Shown in pieces: positions 44,949-54,193 of a stretch of 64,000 bases of DNA (positions are counted from its first letter, which is position 1; every line of letters begins with the position of its first letter). The stretch spans positions 62,001 to 126,000 of the forward strand of contig JAPLFF010000003.1 in NCBI GenBank assembly GCA_026390775.1. The letters run 5' to 3'. The notes beneath the pieces were generated by a model. It searched no databases, was not told the origin of the DNA, and saw nothing but the letters and a program-made list of their open reading frames with translations. The stretch is from Ignavibacteriales bacterium (GTDB taxonomy: Bacteria; Bacteroidota; Ignavibacteria; Ignavibacteriales; Melioribacteraceae). A program made the translations under genes and the position numbers.

Positions 44949-45632
44949 CTAATCCGCTATTGCCACAGAAGTCGCATAAACATTTGCTGCACCACTTTCC
45001 AAAATAATTCTTCCGCATTCGGCAATAGTAGCGCCGGTTGTTATAACGTCATCAACCAGTAATACATTTTTATTTTGTAATAATTTATTTCGGTGGAGAG
45101 CGAAAGCATCTTTTATATTCTCCTTTCTCTCTACTAAATTCCGACTTGTCTGTGTCTCTGTAAAACGAACGCGCTTTATCAATCTGCTTTTTACCGGAAC
45201 AAGTAAAATCTTTTTCATTCCTTTAGCAATAAAATCCGATTGATTATATCCGCGTTCCGCACGTTTTAAGTGATGAAGGGGAATTGGAATAATTAAATCA
45301 ATTTTCCACTCTTGAATTTTATCATTCACAGCGGCGGCTAATAATTTACCGAGGAAAATTCCAATATTGAATTTACCGTTGTACTTCAGATCGTGGATTA
45401 TATCCTGAAGCTCTTTATCTTTTTCAAAAACAAAAAGGGAAGTAAATCCTTTTATGATCTTTTCATTCTTAAATTTTCTTGCGAATTCGTTTTCGATTCT
45501 TTCACTATCGGCATGTTTTATTTTTGATAAACAAGAATTGCATACAACAATTTCAGCATTCGTAAGTTTATTTTTACAAGAAGGACAGAAACGCGGCAGA
45601 AAGAAATCGGAAATGTCGGTTAGAAAGCTCAT
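44949..45632 (-). CDS. comF: ComF-family phosphoribosyltransferase-like protein
   Basis: The 227-residue protein has an N-terminal zinc-finger-like cysteine cluster (RFCPSCKNKLTNAEIVVCNSC) and a phosphoribosyltransferase fold with the PRPP loop NVLLVDDVITTGATIAECG. The middle motif is LIIPIPLHHLKRAERGYNQSDFIAKGM. ComF takes part in DNA uptake in naturally competent bacteria; here it stands at the end of a minus-strand gene run without other com genes. Confidence 0.92.
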   Translation of the reverse strand: MSFLTDISDFFLPRFCPSCKNKLTNAEIVVCNSCLSKIKHADSERIENEFARKFKNEKIIKGFTSLFVFEKDKELQDIIHDLKYNGKFNIGIFLGKLLAAAVNDKIQEWKIDLIIPIPLHHLKRAERGYNQSDFIAKGMKKILLVPVKSRLIKRVRFTETQTSRNLVERKENIKDAFALHRNKLLQNKNVLLVDDVITTGATIAECGRIILESGAANVYATSVAIAD

Positions 45633-45641
45633 CTATATTTA

Positions 45642-46058
45642 TTAAGAAATACCTTTTTCAATAAAATATTTCCCGCACTTTTTATCACTGAGTTCTAAGT
45701 GATTAAAGAACCACTGCCTAATTCCTTTCAACTGTTCTAATTCGATCGTCTCAAGGCCTTTGCTGTAACGGTCTGTTGAGGTGAGCATCTGTTTGTAAAA
45801 CCGGTCGTGCTCGAGCTTATGAGAAATATAACCGGGAAATTTTGTTGACCTCATCAAATTTTCTTCGTTCTCAAAATGAACTTCAACAACCTCAAGAAGT
45901 TTATACAGATAATTTTTAATTAACTTTTTATCTGCAGAAATTATTTTATCATACAGCTTATTAACCAATACCGCCATTGATTGATGCTGCTCGTCAATCG
46001 AGTTGATTCCGATAAGATCGTTCTTGGTAAGTTCAATGAAGTTCATTGCTGTGCCCAT
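45642..46058 (-). CDS. Bacteriohemerythrin
   Basis: A 138-residue four-helix-bundle protein that binds O2 at a di-iron centre. The ligands are visible: His in GINSIDEQHQSM, the HFENEENLM pair (His and Glu), the HKLEHDRF pair, and a final His/Asp in HLELSDKKCG. A cytoplasmic form without signal peptide, perhaps an oxygen store or sensor in a microaerophile or facultative anaerobe. A second Met four residues in is an alternative start. Confidence 0.92.
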   Translation of the reverse strand: MGTAMNFIELTKNDLIGINSIDEQHQSMAVLVNKLYDKIISADKKLIKNYLYKLLEVVEVHFENEENLMRSTKFPGYISHKLEHDRFYKQMLTSTDRYSKGLETIELEQLKGIRQWFFNHLELSDKKCGKYFIEKGIS

Positions 46059-46072
46059 TTATAATATTGTTA

Positions 46073-48211
46073 CTAAATCATTCCGGATCGTTTTCGTAAA
46101 AACCATTCGACAGCAAATAAAAAGATAATTACTATAAGCACCCGCTCATCAGACCATAAATTATATTCTTTCTTAGTACCGGTTTCTTTTACTGGATTTC
46201 TATTTATCCCGAGCAGTTTATCAAGCAGATTAGAATAATTATCAATTGAATAATACTCACCGCCCGTTGATTTAGCAAGCGATTTTAAGAATGCGGGACG
46301 CATCCGCGTATCAATTTTTTCGATTTGTGTTTCGCTAACGCTGAACCGCACGATATCGGTTTTCATCTTTGTGCCATTTAAAAATGATGATGCGGAAAAG
46401 AGATAATCACCGTGTTCGTTTGGTGTAAATGCCGCATTGTAAATTCCGTTTCCGGCTGGCGTTAATGCTAAGTCGTATTTCTTTTCACCTTTAGAAATTT
46501 GTAATTCAATTTGTGCAGTATCAATCGGCGAGAAAGTATTATCATATAATTGTGCGGTAAAATTCACTTCTTCATTTGGTGAATATATTTTTTTATCAGT
46601 CGAAACACTGAATTGTTTTTGCAGTGATGAAAGGTTAAGCCATTTTACAATATCGTTAATAAAATTATCAAAAAATTCAGGATGCTTCTCCGCAGTCTGC
46701 AATTGCCATTTCCAAATATCACCAGCTAAAATTGCGAATGCTCTCTGCTTGCCTAAATTTCTTGAAACAACTAAAGGATTAGCGATTGGAATGTTCCTAA
46801 CCTTTGATGAAACTAAAGTATTGCTTCCCGGTTTGATTTGAATTTTTACCGCCGCTTGTGAGACCGGAGGCAAATTATTCCAAATTTCTTTTTTGTTATT
46901 AGCTGTAGAAAAAGATGAAGAGTATAGATCGCTGTTAAGTTCCGGTAAAACTTGTATAAACTCTGTGTTGTTATTTTCTATTGTGAAAGGAAGAACATTC
47001 TCCAGCAATTTTAATCGTCCGATGTTAACACTGTTTGAAAGCAAAATAAAAAACGGTTTGTTCTGATTATTGACAGCAGATGAAGTCTTATCAATTAAAT
47101 TCTGAGGCGAACCGGAAGCGGGAAAGTCTATTAAGAACAAAACATCGGCGCTGTCTATTGCAGATATTTTTACATCATTCAAAAATTTATTAGCGGAGAT
47201 CTGTATTATTTTTTTTAGCTGTATGTTTTTATCGGTTGTTATCACTTTTGAAATTGCAGACACATCAGCCGATGGGCTTCCCGCAATTAGACAAACTTTT
47301 AATTTTGTATCCAATACATTCAAAAAAATTACTCGGCTGTTGTTGGATGTTGTAACTTCGCCGCTCAATGGCGATACGGAGATGCTCAACTTTTTTTCAC
47401 CACCCGAACCGGGTTTGTAATTAAAACTAATTTTATTCAATCCGGTTTCACTTAAGAGAATATCTTTTGTCTCGATCAGTTTATTCTCTTCATATAAAGA
47501 AACACGGGTATTGCCGCCGTTGAAACCGATATTTTTTATTGCTGTCTCTATTGTTGTCGGTTTTTCCGCATAGATGGTGCTGTTGTACTGAACATTGTAA
47601 ATAAGAATATCTTTCTTTTCTGTGGAATCACCTATCCCTATTGTGAAGATAGGTAATTGTAATTTTTCCACTTGATATGTAGGATCGTTTCCATCATTGA
47701 TAATACCATCACTTAGAATAACAGCGGAGTTTACAGAAGCCCCTTTCTTTTTGATAAGATCAATAACCGAAGAGAAATTTGTTTGTGCTTCTCTGAAATT
47801 TAGTTTAGATGAACCCGCATCTTGAACTGAATCAACTTTCTTTCCGAAAAGAAACAATTGAGATCTTATCTCGCTACTACCGGAGATTTTTTTTATAAGA
47901 GAATTCACTTGCTCTAATCTTTTTGAACTATCCTTTGCTGCAAGTGAATTTGAATTATCTATAAATACCAGAGTCTTGGATTCAACATTGGAATGAAGCA
48001 TTACCGAAATTACCGGTTCGAAGATCATTATTAATATTAGAATAAATATGAGAGAACGAAGAATGATCAGAAATGTTTTAAGTAATGTGGATACATTCGG
48101 AATGGTGTACTTATAAACGCAAAACGTAAAGACAGATAGTATAAGTACTAAGAATAAAATTAGCCACGGATTTATTGATGTTGATATGCTAAAAATTTCA
48201 GCGAGTATCAT
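46073..48211 (-). CDS. Large membrane-anchored VWA-type protein
   Basis: The 712-residue protein has two N-terminal membrane helices (PWLILFLVLILSVFTFCVY and TFLIILRSLIFILILIMIF) and a von Willebrand A-type segment with a MIDAS-like DNSNS in TLVFIDNSNSLAAKDSSKRL. A large extracytoplasmic beta-rich part includes a FSVSTDKKIYSPNEEVNFTAQLYD domain, and a C-terminal helix (ERVLIVIIFLFAVEWFLRKRSG) ends it. The layout resembles Bacteroidota 'VWA domain-containing' proteins related to BatA/BatB. The function is unknown. It lies 7 bases after surE. Confidence 0.82.
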   Translation of the reverse strand: MILAEIFSISTSINPWLILFLVLILSVFTFCVYKYTIPNVSTLLKTFLIILRSLIFILILIMIFEPVISVMLHSNVESKTLVFIDNSNSLAAKDSSKRLEQVNSLIKKISGSSEIRSQLFLFGKKVDSVQDAGSSKLNFREAQTNFSSVIDLIKKKGASVNSAVILSDGIINDGNDPTYQVEKLQLPIFTIGIGDSTEKKDILIYNVQYNSTIYAEKPTTIETAIKNIGFNGGNTRVSLYEENKLIETKDILLSETGLNKISFNYKPGSGGEKKLSISVSPLSGEVTTSNNSRVIFLNVLDTKLKVCLIAGSPSADVSAISKVITTDKNIQLKKIIQISANKFLNDVKISAIDSADVLFLIDFPASGSPQNLIDKTSSAVNNQNKPFFILLSNSVNIGRLKLLENVLPFTIENNNTEFIQVLPELNSDLYSSSFSTANNKKEIWNNLPPVSQAAVKIQIKPGSNTLVSSKVRNIPIANPLVVSRNLGKQRAFAILAGDIWKWQLQTAEKHPEFFDNFINDIVKWLNLSSLQKQFSVSTDKKIYSPNEEVNFTAQLYDNTFSPIDTAQIELQISKGEKKYDLALTPAGNGIYNAAFTPNEHGDYLFSASSFLNGTKMKTDIVRFSVSETQIEKIDTRMRPAFLKSLAKSTGGEYYSIDNYSNLLDKLLGINRNPVKETGTKKEYNLWSDERVLIVIIFLFAVEWFLRKRSGMI

Positions 48212-48218
48212 TCACTGT

Positions 48219-48995
48219 TCAGGACTTTTGTTTGAACAAATTTTCCAATTGCCATGATTTCATTGTATCATAAGTTTCGTAATCTGTTAAGTCAAAATGG
48301 ATTGGTGTTACCGATACATAATTATTCTGGACTGCGTGCTGATCCGTTTCCAATGTAGAATCTGCTTGAACCAAGTTGCCCGTTAACCAGTAATATTTTT
48401 TTCCATAAGGATCTTTTCGTTCCTCGTAGATGTCATCCCATTTTGATTTACCTTGCTGCGTCAGCATAACTCCGGCAATTTCTTCTTCAGGAAGATCGGG
48501 CACGTTCACATTCAGTAATGTTCCGGTCTTTAATTTATTTTTTACGATCAGCTTAGTTAGTTCAAGAGAAATCTTAGCTGCGTATTCATAATGCTTCGGC
48601 TCGTGGCTTGTAACTGAAACTGCGATTGAAGGTACATCCATAATCGCCGCTTCACGCGCAGCAGAAACAGTTCCGGAATAAATAATATTAATTGCAGTGT
48701 TCGATCCAAGATTTATTCCGCTAAGAACTATATCCGGTGGTTCTTTCATTATGTTTCTTATACCAATTTTTATACAGTCTGCGGGAGTTCCGTCAATTGC
48801 ATAGCCGAAAAAATCTCCGTTCTTATAATATTCTGTGATCCGTAAAGGGAACTTCATTGTAATCGCATGACCAACAGCGCTTTGTTCTGTTCGCGGTGCA
48901 ATTACAATCACTTCACCTAATTTCTTCATTTCATTTGCAAGAGCGCTTATTCCCGGTGAGTCTATTCCGTCATCGTTTGAGATTAGTATTTTCAA
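48219..48995 (-). CDS. surE: 5'/3'-nucleotidase SurE
   Basis: Divalent-metal nucleotidase and exopolyphosphatase, 258 residues. The metal-binding N-terminus is ILISNDDGIDSPGI (Asp 8, Asp 9), followed by APRTEQSAVGHAIT, YAIDGTPADCI and LSGINLGSNTAINIIYSGTVSAAREA. The start is TTG with AGGGA about four bases upstream. It heads the minus-strand run surE-VWA-hemerythrin-comF. Confidence 0.95.
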   Translation of the reverse strand: MKILISNDDGIDSPGISALANEMKKLGEVIVIAPRTEQSAVGHAITMKFPLRITEYYKNGDFFGYAIDGTPADCIKIGIRNIMKEPPDIVLSGINLGSNTAINIIYSGTVSAAREAAIMDVPSIAVSVTSHEPKHYEYAAKISLELTKLIVKNKLKTGTLLNVNVPDLPEEEIAGVMLTQQGKSKWDDIYEERKDPYGKKYYWLTGNLVQADSTLETDQHAVQNNYVSVTPIHFDLTDYETYDTMKSWQLENLFKQKS

Positions 48996-49160
48996 TTATT
49001 CCCTAAAGGTTAATTAGATATTTATTTCGTTTGTGTACAAATATACTGAATAGATGATAAGCATTGAAATCATTTCTCTTATGCAAAGTAGAGAAGAAAA
49101 TTCAAAATCTTATCCTAAAAAAGTTTAATTTTATCCGCGAGAAAAAATCTTAGACTTCCA

Positions 49161-49994
49161 ATGCACTTAATAAAAATAATTTTAATTTCAATAATAATTG
49201 CGGTTCAAATAAAAGCTCAAACAGACACAACAACTTCTGCTGTAGAGATTTTTATTATAGATTCGTACATCACTCCGGAAATACCTAATAAGTTTGTTCT
49301 CTCATTTTTTACCAGCGATAGTTCTACTTCTAAACTGATAATTATGGATAAAAAGATTTTCGATGTTTCAAAAAAGTTATCTGAGAATCATAAAATTGAA
49401 CTTGAGCTTAAAAAACTGAATTTGGATACGGCAATGTTTAAGTATGTTGTTGTTGCATACGATCGTAAAGGGAACAAAACCCGGAGCGAGGTTTATCAGG
49501 TGGAACTTCCTAAAGGATTAATTATTTCCGAAGAGCAGGAAGTTGGAATTTTCAGTGTTTGTCTTGGCGGAATTGTATTTGCAATACCATCTCCCGCATA
49601 TTTATGGTTTAATAATGAACATCATTGGTCAATTAGTAAAGAGATTCCGCTCTTCTCATTTTATTCGGTTGGGTATAATTATCCTTCGGGTTATTTGGGT
49701 GTTGAATATTCATATATTTTTGATTCAGACCGTAAAAACTTTTTTCGTGTAGGTTACAAACAGATCATTCAAGTTCCGGAAATAAAATATATCTCACCGG
49801 GCTTAAATTATTTTACTGATTTTACCGGGTACAATGGATTAAGCGCAGAACTTTCTATAGGTTTATTTCAGATTCAAAACACTTTTACTTTTTATACGCG
49901 TTACAGATATAATTTTCAGTTACAAAATAATGGAACAGGTTTTCATGAATTTTCAATCGGTCTGTTCTCAAATTTCTTTTCACTAAATCTTTAG
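49161..49994 (+). CDS. Secreted protein of unknown function
   Basis: A 277-residue protein with a signal peptide (KIILISIIIAVQIKAQ). A beta-sandwich-like N-terminal half follows (VEIFIIDSYITPEIPNKFVLSFFTSD), with strands resembling an Fn3 or Ig module. The C-terminal half (about 130-277) is rich in Tyr, Phe and Gly and ends in Leu, as outer-membrane barrels often do. The family is unknown. It is the first gene of the plus-strand run leading into the methyltransferase and exonuclease VII genes; its stop lies 6 bases before the methyltransferase start. Confidence 0.72.
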   Translation: MHLIKIILISIIIAVQIKAQTDTTTSAVEIFIIDSYITPEIPNKFVLSFFTSDSSTSKLIIMDKKIFDVSKKLSENHKIELELKKLNLDTAMFKYVVVAYDRKGNKTRSEVYQVELPKGLIISEEQEVGIFSVCLGGIVFAIPSPAYLWFNNEHHWSISKEIPLFSFYSVGYNYPSGYLGVEYSYIFDSDRKNFFRVGYKQIIQVPEIKYISPGLNYFTDFTGYNGLSAELSIGLFQIQNTFTFYTRYRYNFQLQNNGTGFHEFSIGLFSNFFSLNL

Positions 49995-50000
49995 TACAAA

Positions 50001-50867
50001 TTGAACAAGAGAGAAAATAATTTCATCAATCTCGGTTTACGGGGACGATTAAACAAAAATAATAAGCTTAACGATCTTACCGGCAAAGAATGGCTTAAGT
50101 TTACCAAGAGCTGGTTTATACACCGTCCTCCGCGGAGAAAAGAAAATGAAATATTACATCCGGCTAAATTTCCGGAATCGTTAGTTGAAGAGTTTATTAA
50201 ATTTTTTACAAAGAAAAACGGATTGGTGTTAGATCCTTTTATGGGGACGGGAAGTACTCTAATCTCTGCAGCAGGAATTAATCGTAAATCAGTTGGCGTA
50301 GAACTGAACAAAAATTATTTCCGGTCTGCTTCAAAAAGAATTACTAAAAGAGAATTCGAAAAATTAGCTTTTCCAATTAACGGAGATTCCCTTCATTTGA
50401 AAGAGCTGTTATTAAAAAACGGATTTGAAAAAATTAAATTTGATTATACTATTACTTCTCCTCCGTATTGGAATCAGCTTATGAGAAATTCATTGCGTCA
50501 AAAAAACAGAAAAGAGAAAGGACTTGATACAAAATATTCAATCAACAAAAATGATATTGGAAATATAAATTCTTACGAAGAATTTTTAGAAAAACAAGCA
50601 CAGGTATTCGATCAAGTGTATGATGTAACAAAGCCGAACTGTTACTTAACAATTATTACCAACAATGTTTATTTTGAAGGGAAACTTTATCCGCTCGCGT
50701 TCGATACGGCAATCTCATTAACAAAGCGCGGTGAAAAAAGCTGGGTACTGAAAGATGAAAAAGTTTGGCTTCAAGATGATAAAAAATTAATTGCACTTGG
50801 TGTTAACAATGCTTGGGTGGGTAACCGCCACCATCAATATTGTTTGATCTTTAGAAAAGAGAAATGA
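50001..50867 (+). CDS. Solitary DNA methyltransferase (N4-cytosine/N6-adenine type)
   Basis: The 288-residue protein carries HPAKFPESLVEEFI, the SAM-binding DPFMGTGSTLISAA (78-90) and the catalytic TSPPYW (152-157). It ends with NRHHQYCLIFRK, all typical of amino-methyltransferases. No restriction endonuclease gene is adjacent, so it looks solitary. It starts at TTG, follows the secreted-protein gene by 6 bases and overlaps xseA by 4, so it is embedded in a housekeeping transcript. Its motif order (DPF-G-GT before TSPPYW) is the same as in the methyltransferase near 44 kb, but the two are not close copies. The target site is unknown. Confidence 0.88.
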   Translation: MNKRENNFINLGLRGRLNKNNKLNDLTGKEWLKFTKSWFIHRPPRRKENEILHPAKFPESLVEEFIKFFTKKNGLVLDPFMGTGSTLISAAGINRKSVGVELNKNYFRSASKRITKREFEKLAFPINGDSLHLKELLLKNGFEKIKFDYTITSPPYWNQLMRNSLRQKNRKEKGLDTKYSINKNDIGNINSYEEFLEKQAQVFDQVYDVTKPNCYLTIITNNVYFEGKLYPLAFDTAISLTKRGEKSWVLKDEKVWLQDDKKLIALGVNNAWVGNRHHQYCLIFRKEK

Positions 50868-52039
50868 TGGAAGGAATTTTATCGGTAAGTGAAATAACCG
50901 GACTAATCAAACAAACGCTGGAGGAAAATTTTTCCGAAGTAAATGTAATCGGAGAGATCTCAAATTTTAAAGCGCATGTATCCGGGCATTGGTATTTCAC
51001 ACTAAAAGATGCAAACGCTCAAGTAAGCTGTACAATGTGGCGCGGAATTAACAATTATGTTTTCTTTACTCCGCAAGACGGAATGAAAGTGATCATTACA
51101 GGAAAAATAACTATTTATCCGCCGCGCGGAAGTTATCAAATTGATGTACGTTCAATGAAGCCCGCAGGAGTTGGCGAACTTCAAGCAGCATTTGAAAAAC
51201 TTAAACAGAAACTTTCCGCTGAAGGATTGTTCGATGAACAATACAAAAAACCAATTCCTAAGTTTCCTCAAAAAATTGGAATAGTAACTGCAATAGATGG
51301 CGCTGCATTTCAAGATATGAAAAGTATTGCTTCACGCCGCTATCCGCTTGTGGAAATTGTAATTGCATCAAGCAAAGTTCAGGGAGAAGGCGCCGCCGAA
51401 GAAATTGCTGAGTGTATTAAACTTCTTAACCGGCAAAAAGATGTTGATTTAATTATTGTGGGACGTGGAGGAGGATCATTAGAAGATTTATGGGCTTTCA
51501 ACGAAGAAATTGTAGCACGTGCAATATTCGATTCGCAAATTCCAATCATCAGCGCGGTCGGGCATGAAATTGATTTTACTATTTCAGATTTTGTTGCGGA
51601 TCTTCGAGCAGCAACTCCATCTGCTGCAATGGAGCTTGCAACGCCAAATAAAGATGAACTCTTTGCTTTTATTGATGAATTTTCCGATTATTTCCCGGCG
51701 AAAATGTTGGAAATAGTCTCAAACTATAATGATGAAATTGATCGGACTATTTCTTCTTATGGATTCCGTGTACCGCAGGATATTGTTAAAAATAAAATTC
51801 AATTGCTTGATAATTTGATTTACCGGTTCCAAAATAATTTTGATATTAAACTTTCCGATCAGAAAAAAGGTTTGGAATTACTAGAGAGCAAAGTTGATTC
51901 TTTTAACGTTGATAATGTTCTTAAAAGAGGTTTTTCAATTATAAAACAAAATGATAGATATATTACACGTAAGAAAAATTTAGAAAAAGATAAATCATTA
52001 GATATAAAATTTTATGACGGAGAAGTGAGAATAAAATGA
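50864..52039 (+). CDS. xseA: Exodeoxyribonuclease VII large subunit
   Basis: Single-strand exonuclease subunit, 391 residues. The OB-fold N-terminus reads VNVIGEISNFKAHVSGHWYFTLKDANAQVSCTMW. The catalytic region has KIGIVTAIDGAAFQDMKSIASRRYP, IIVGRGGGSLEDLWAFNEE and SAVGHEIDFTISDFVADLRAATPSAAMELA. A coiled-coil region and the C-terminal VLKRGFSII repeat follow. In the second motif GIVTAIDGAAFQD replaces the usual GVVTSPTGAAIRD. ATGA overlaps with both the upstream methyltransferase and downstream xseB. Confidence 0.96.
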   Translation: MMEGILSVSEITGLIKQTLEENFSEVNVIGEISNFKAHVSGHWYFTLKDANAQVSCTMWRGINNYVFFTPQDGMKVIITGKITIYPPRGSYQIDVRSMKPAGVGELQAAFEKLKQKLSAEGLFDEQYKKPIPKFPQKIGIVTAIDGAAFQDMKSIASRRYPLVEIVIASSKVQGEGAAEEIAECIKLLNRQKDVDLIIVGRGGGSLEDLWAFNEEIVARAIFDSQIPIISAVGHEIDFTISDFVADLRAATPSAAMELATPNKDELFAFIDEFSDYFPAKMLEIVSNYNDEIDRTISSYGFRVPQDIVKNKIQLLDNLIYRFQNNFDIKLSDQKKGLELLESKVDSFNVDNVLKRGFSIIKQNDRYITRKKNLEKDKSLDIKFYDGEVRIK

Positions 52040-52251
52040 GTAAGAAAAAAGAAAACAGTTTTGAAGAATCACTGAACAGGCTTCAAGAAATTTCCAATTC
52101 ACTTGAAAGCGGTGATATTGGTTTGGAAGAATCAATCAAATTGTATGAAGAGGGAATTAATTTAGCTAAACTGTGTTACACAACTTTGAAAGATGCTGAA
52201 TTAAAAGTAACAGAGTTGAAAAAACAATTGGAACAAAGTATCAAACAATAA
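52036..52251 (+). CDS. xseB: Exodeoxyribonuclease VII small subunit
   Basis: 71 residues with the family core FEESLNRLQEISNSLESGDIGLEESIKLYEEGINLAKLC. It forms helical hairpins that coat the large subunit's coiled coil. Its ATG overlaps the xseA stop, and dxs follows 25 bases later, the widespread xseA-xseB-dxs order. Confidence 0.95.
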   Translation: MSKKKENSFEESLNRLQEISNSLESGDIGLEESIKLYEEGINLAKLCYTTLKDAELKVTELKKQLEQSIKQ

Positions 52252-52276
52252 TTTTGTAAATGATAGGATATTATTA

Positions 52277-54193
52277 ATGGTAGATGAATCGAAATACAAA
52301 GTTCTTTTTAAGGTTAATTCACCTGCAGATGTAAAAACATTGTCCATAAATGATCTTAAAACACTTTGTGTAGAAATCCGCGAATATATGGTGGATGTAA
52401 TTTCGCAAATTGGCGGACACTTCGGCGGCGGACTTGGAACAGTTGAACTTACAGTTGCGCTTCATAAAGTATTTGATACACCAAATGATTTAATCGTTTG
52501 GGATACAGGACATCAAGCTTATCCGCATAAAATAATAACCGGAAGAAGAGACCAATTAAAAACAATTCGAAGACTAAACGGGATTAGCGGATTTCTAAAA
52601 CGAACCGAAAGCGAATACGATGCATTTGGAGCCGGGCATGCTTCAACATCAATATCGGCCGCTCTTGGAATGGCTGTTGCACGTGACATTCAGAAGACAA
52701 ATAAAAAAATTATTGCCGTAATCGGTGATGGTGCAATGACCGGTGGAATGGCTTACGAAGCAATGAATAATTCTGGTTTAATTAAAAGTAATTTAATTGT
52801 TGTGTTGAATGATAACAACATGTCAATAGCTCCAAATGTTTGGCAACTCTCAAATTATTTCAGCGAGATGATCGCTCATCCGGATTACAATAGATTCAAA
52901 GGTGCGATCTGGGATCTAACAGGAAAACTTGACAACTTTGGCGACAGAATTAGAAGAGTAACTGCACGAGTCGAATCCGGAATTAAATCTATGATCACGC
53001 CTGGTATGTTGTTCGAAGCTTTGGGATTTAGATATTTCGGACCGGTAAACGGACATAGTCTGGAACAACTAATTAAAATTTTTGAACAGATAAAAAATCT
53101 AAACGGACCAATTCTTGTTCATGCAACAAGTGAAAAAGGAAAAGGTTATAAACCGGCAGAGAATCATGTCCAGCGTTTACATGCGGCGACTCCATTTGAT
53201 AAGGTAACAGGCGAGTCAATCAAGAAAGCAGGCGGAACTCCGGCATACACAACAATATTTGGTAATGCATTAGTAGAAATTGCAAAACAAAATCCTAAAG
53301 TGATTGGAATAACTGCTGCTATGCCCGATGGAACAGGACTTGATATTTTTCAGAAAGAAATGCCTGAAAGATATTTTGACGTCGGAATTGCAGAAGAACA
53401 CGCTGTAACTTTTGCTGCTGGAATGGCAACACAAGGAATTATTCCTGTGGTTGCTATTTATTCTACTTTTCTTCAACGTGCATTCGATCAAATGATTCAC
53501 GATGTTGCGTTACAAAAACTACATGTGGTTTTTGTTTTAGATAGAGCAGGATTAGTCGGTGCTGATGGACCGACCCACCACGGTGCATTTGATCTAACTT
53601 ATCTGCGTTTGATACCAAACATTGTCATCATGGCGCCGAAAGATGAAGCAGAGCTCCGCGATATGCTTTTCACTGCTGTTAATTATGAGAAAGGACCAAT
53701 TGCAATTCGTTATCCGCGTGGTTCGGCGCTCGGAGTTCCAGTAAAAAATGGATTTACTGAAATCCCGATTGGTAAAGCTGAAAGATTGGTTAACGGGCAA
53801 GATGTTGCTCTACTTGCAGTTGGAAATATGGTTGAGTATGCAAAAAAATCTTCTGAGAAATTATTGGCAGAAGGTATTCGTTGCGAAATAATTAATATGC
53901 GGTTCATTAAACCTCTTGATGTTGATATGTTGCATGATGTAGTTACTCGATTTGAAAAAATCGTTACGCTTGAAGAAAGTACAATTATAGGCGGATTTGG
54001 AACCGGTGTGCTGGAATATCTAGCCGAGAGAAATTTAAAGAATGATATTTTAAGAATTGGACTACCCGATAAATTTGTTGATCATGGAACTCAAGAAGAA
54101 TTGCACAAGCAGATTGGTATAGATCCGGATGGTATTGTTGAAAAAATTAAAAAATTTCTCAATACAAAAATAAATCATGGTGTGGTAGCTTAA
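52277..54193 (+). CDS. dxs: 1-deoxy-D-xylulose-5-phosphate synthase
   Basis: Thiamin-diphosphate enzyme that condenses pyruvate and glyceraldehyde 3-phosphate, the first step of the MEP isoprenoid pathway. 638 residues. The ThDP motif is IGDGAMTGGMAYEAMNN (149-165). DTGHQAYPHKIITGR, FGAGHASTSISAALGMA, YFDVGIAEEHAVTFAAGMA and DRAGLVGADGPTHHGAFDL are diagnostic. The stop codon overlaps the next start (TAATG). Confidence 0.97.
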   Translation: MVDESKYKVLFKVNSPADVKTLSINDLKTLCVEIREYMVDVISQIGGHFGGGLGTVELTVALHKVFDTPNDLIVWDTGHQAYPHKIITGRRDQLKTIRRLNGISGFLKRTESEYDAFGAGHASTSISAALGMAVARDIQKTNKKIIAVIGDGAMTGGMAYEAMNNSGLIKSNLIVVLNDNNMSIAPNVWQLSNYFSEMIAHPDYNRFKGAIWDLTGKLDNFGDRIRRVTARVESGIKSMITPGMLFEALGFRYFGPVNGHSLEQLIKIFEQIKNLNGPILVHATSEKGKGYKPAENHVQRLHAATPFDKVTGESIKKAGGTPAYTTIFGNALVEIAKQNPKVIGITAAMPDGTGLDIFQKEMPERYFDVGIAEEHAVTFAAGMATQGIIPVVAIYSTFLQRAFDQMIHDVALQKLHVVFVLDRAGLVGADGPTHHGAFDLTYLRLIPNIVIMAPKDEAELRDMLFTAVNYEKGPIAIRYPRGSALGVPVKNGFTEIPIGKAERLVNGQDVALLAVGNMVEYAKKSSEKLLAEGIRCEIINMRFIKPLDVDMLHDVVTRFEKIVTLEESTIIGGFGTGVLEYLAERNLKNDILRIGLPDKFVDHGTQEELHKQIGIDPDGIVEKIKKFLNTKINHGVVA

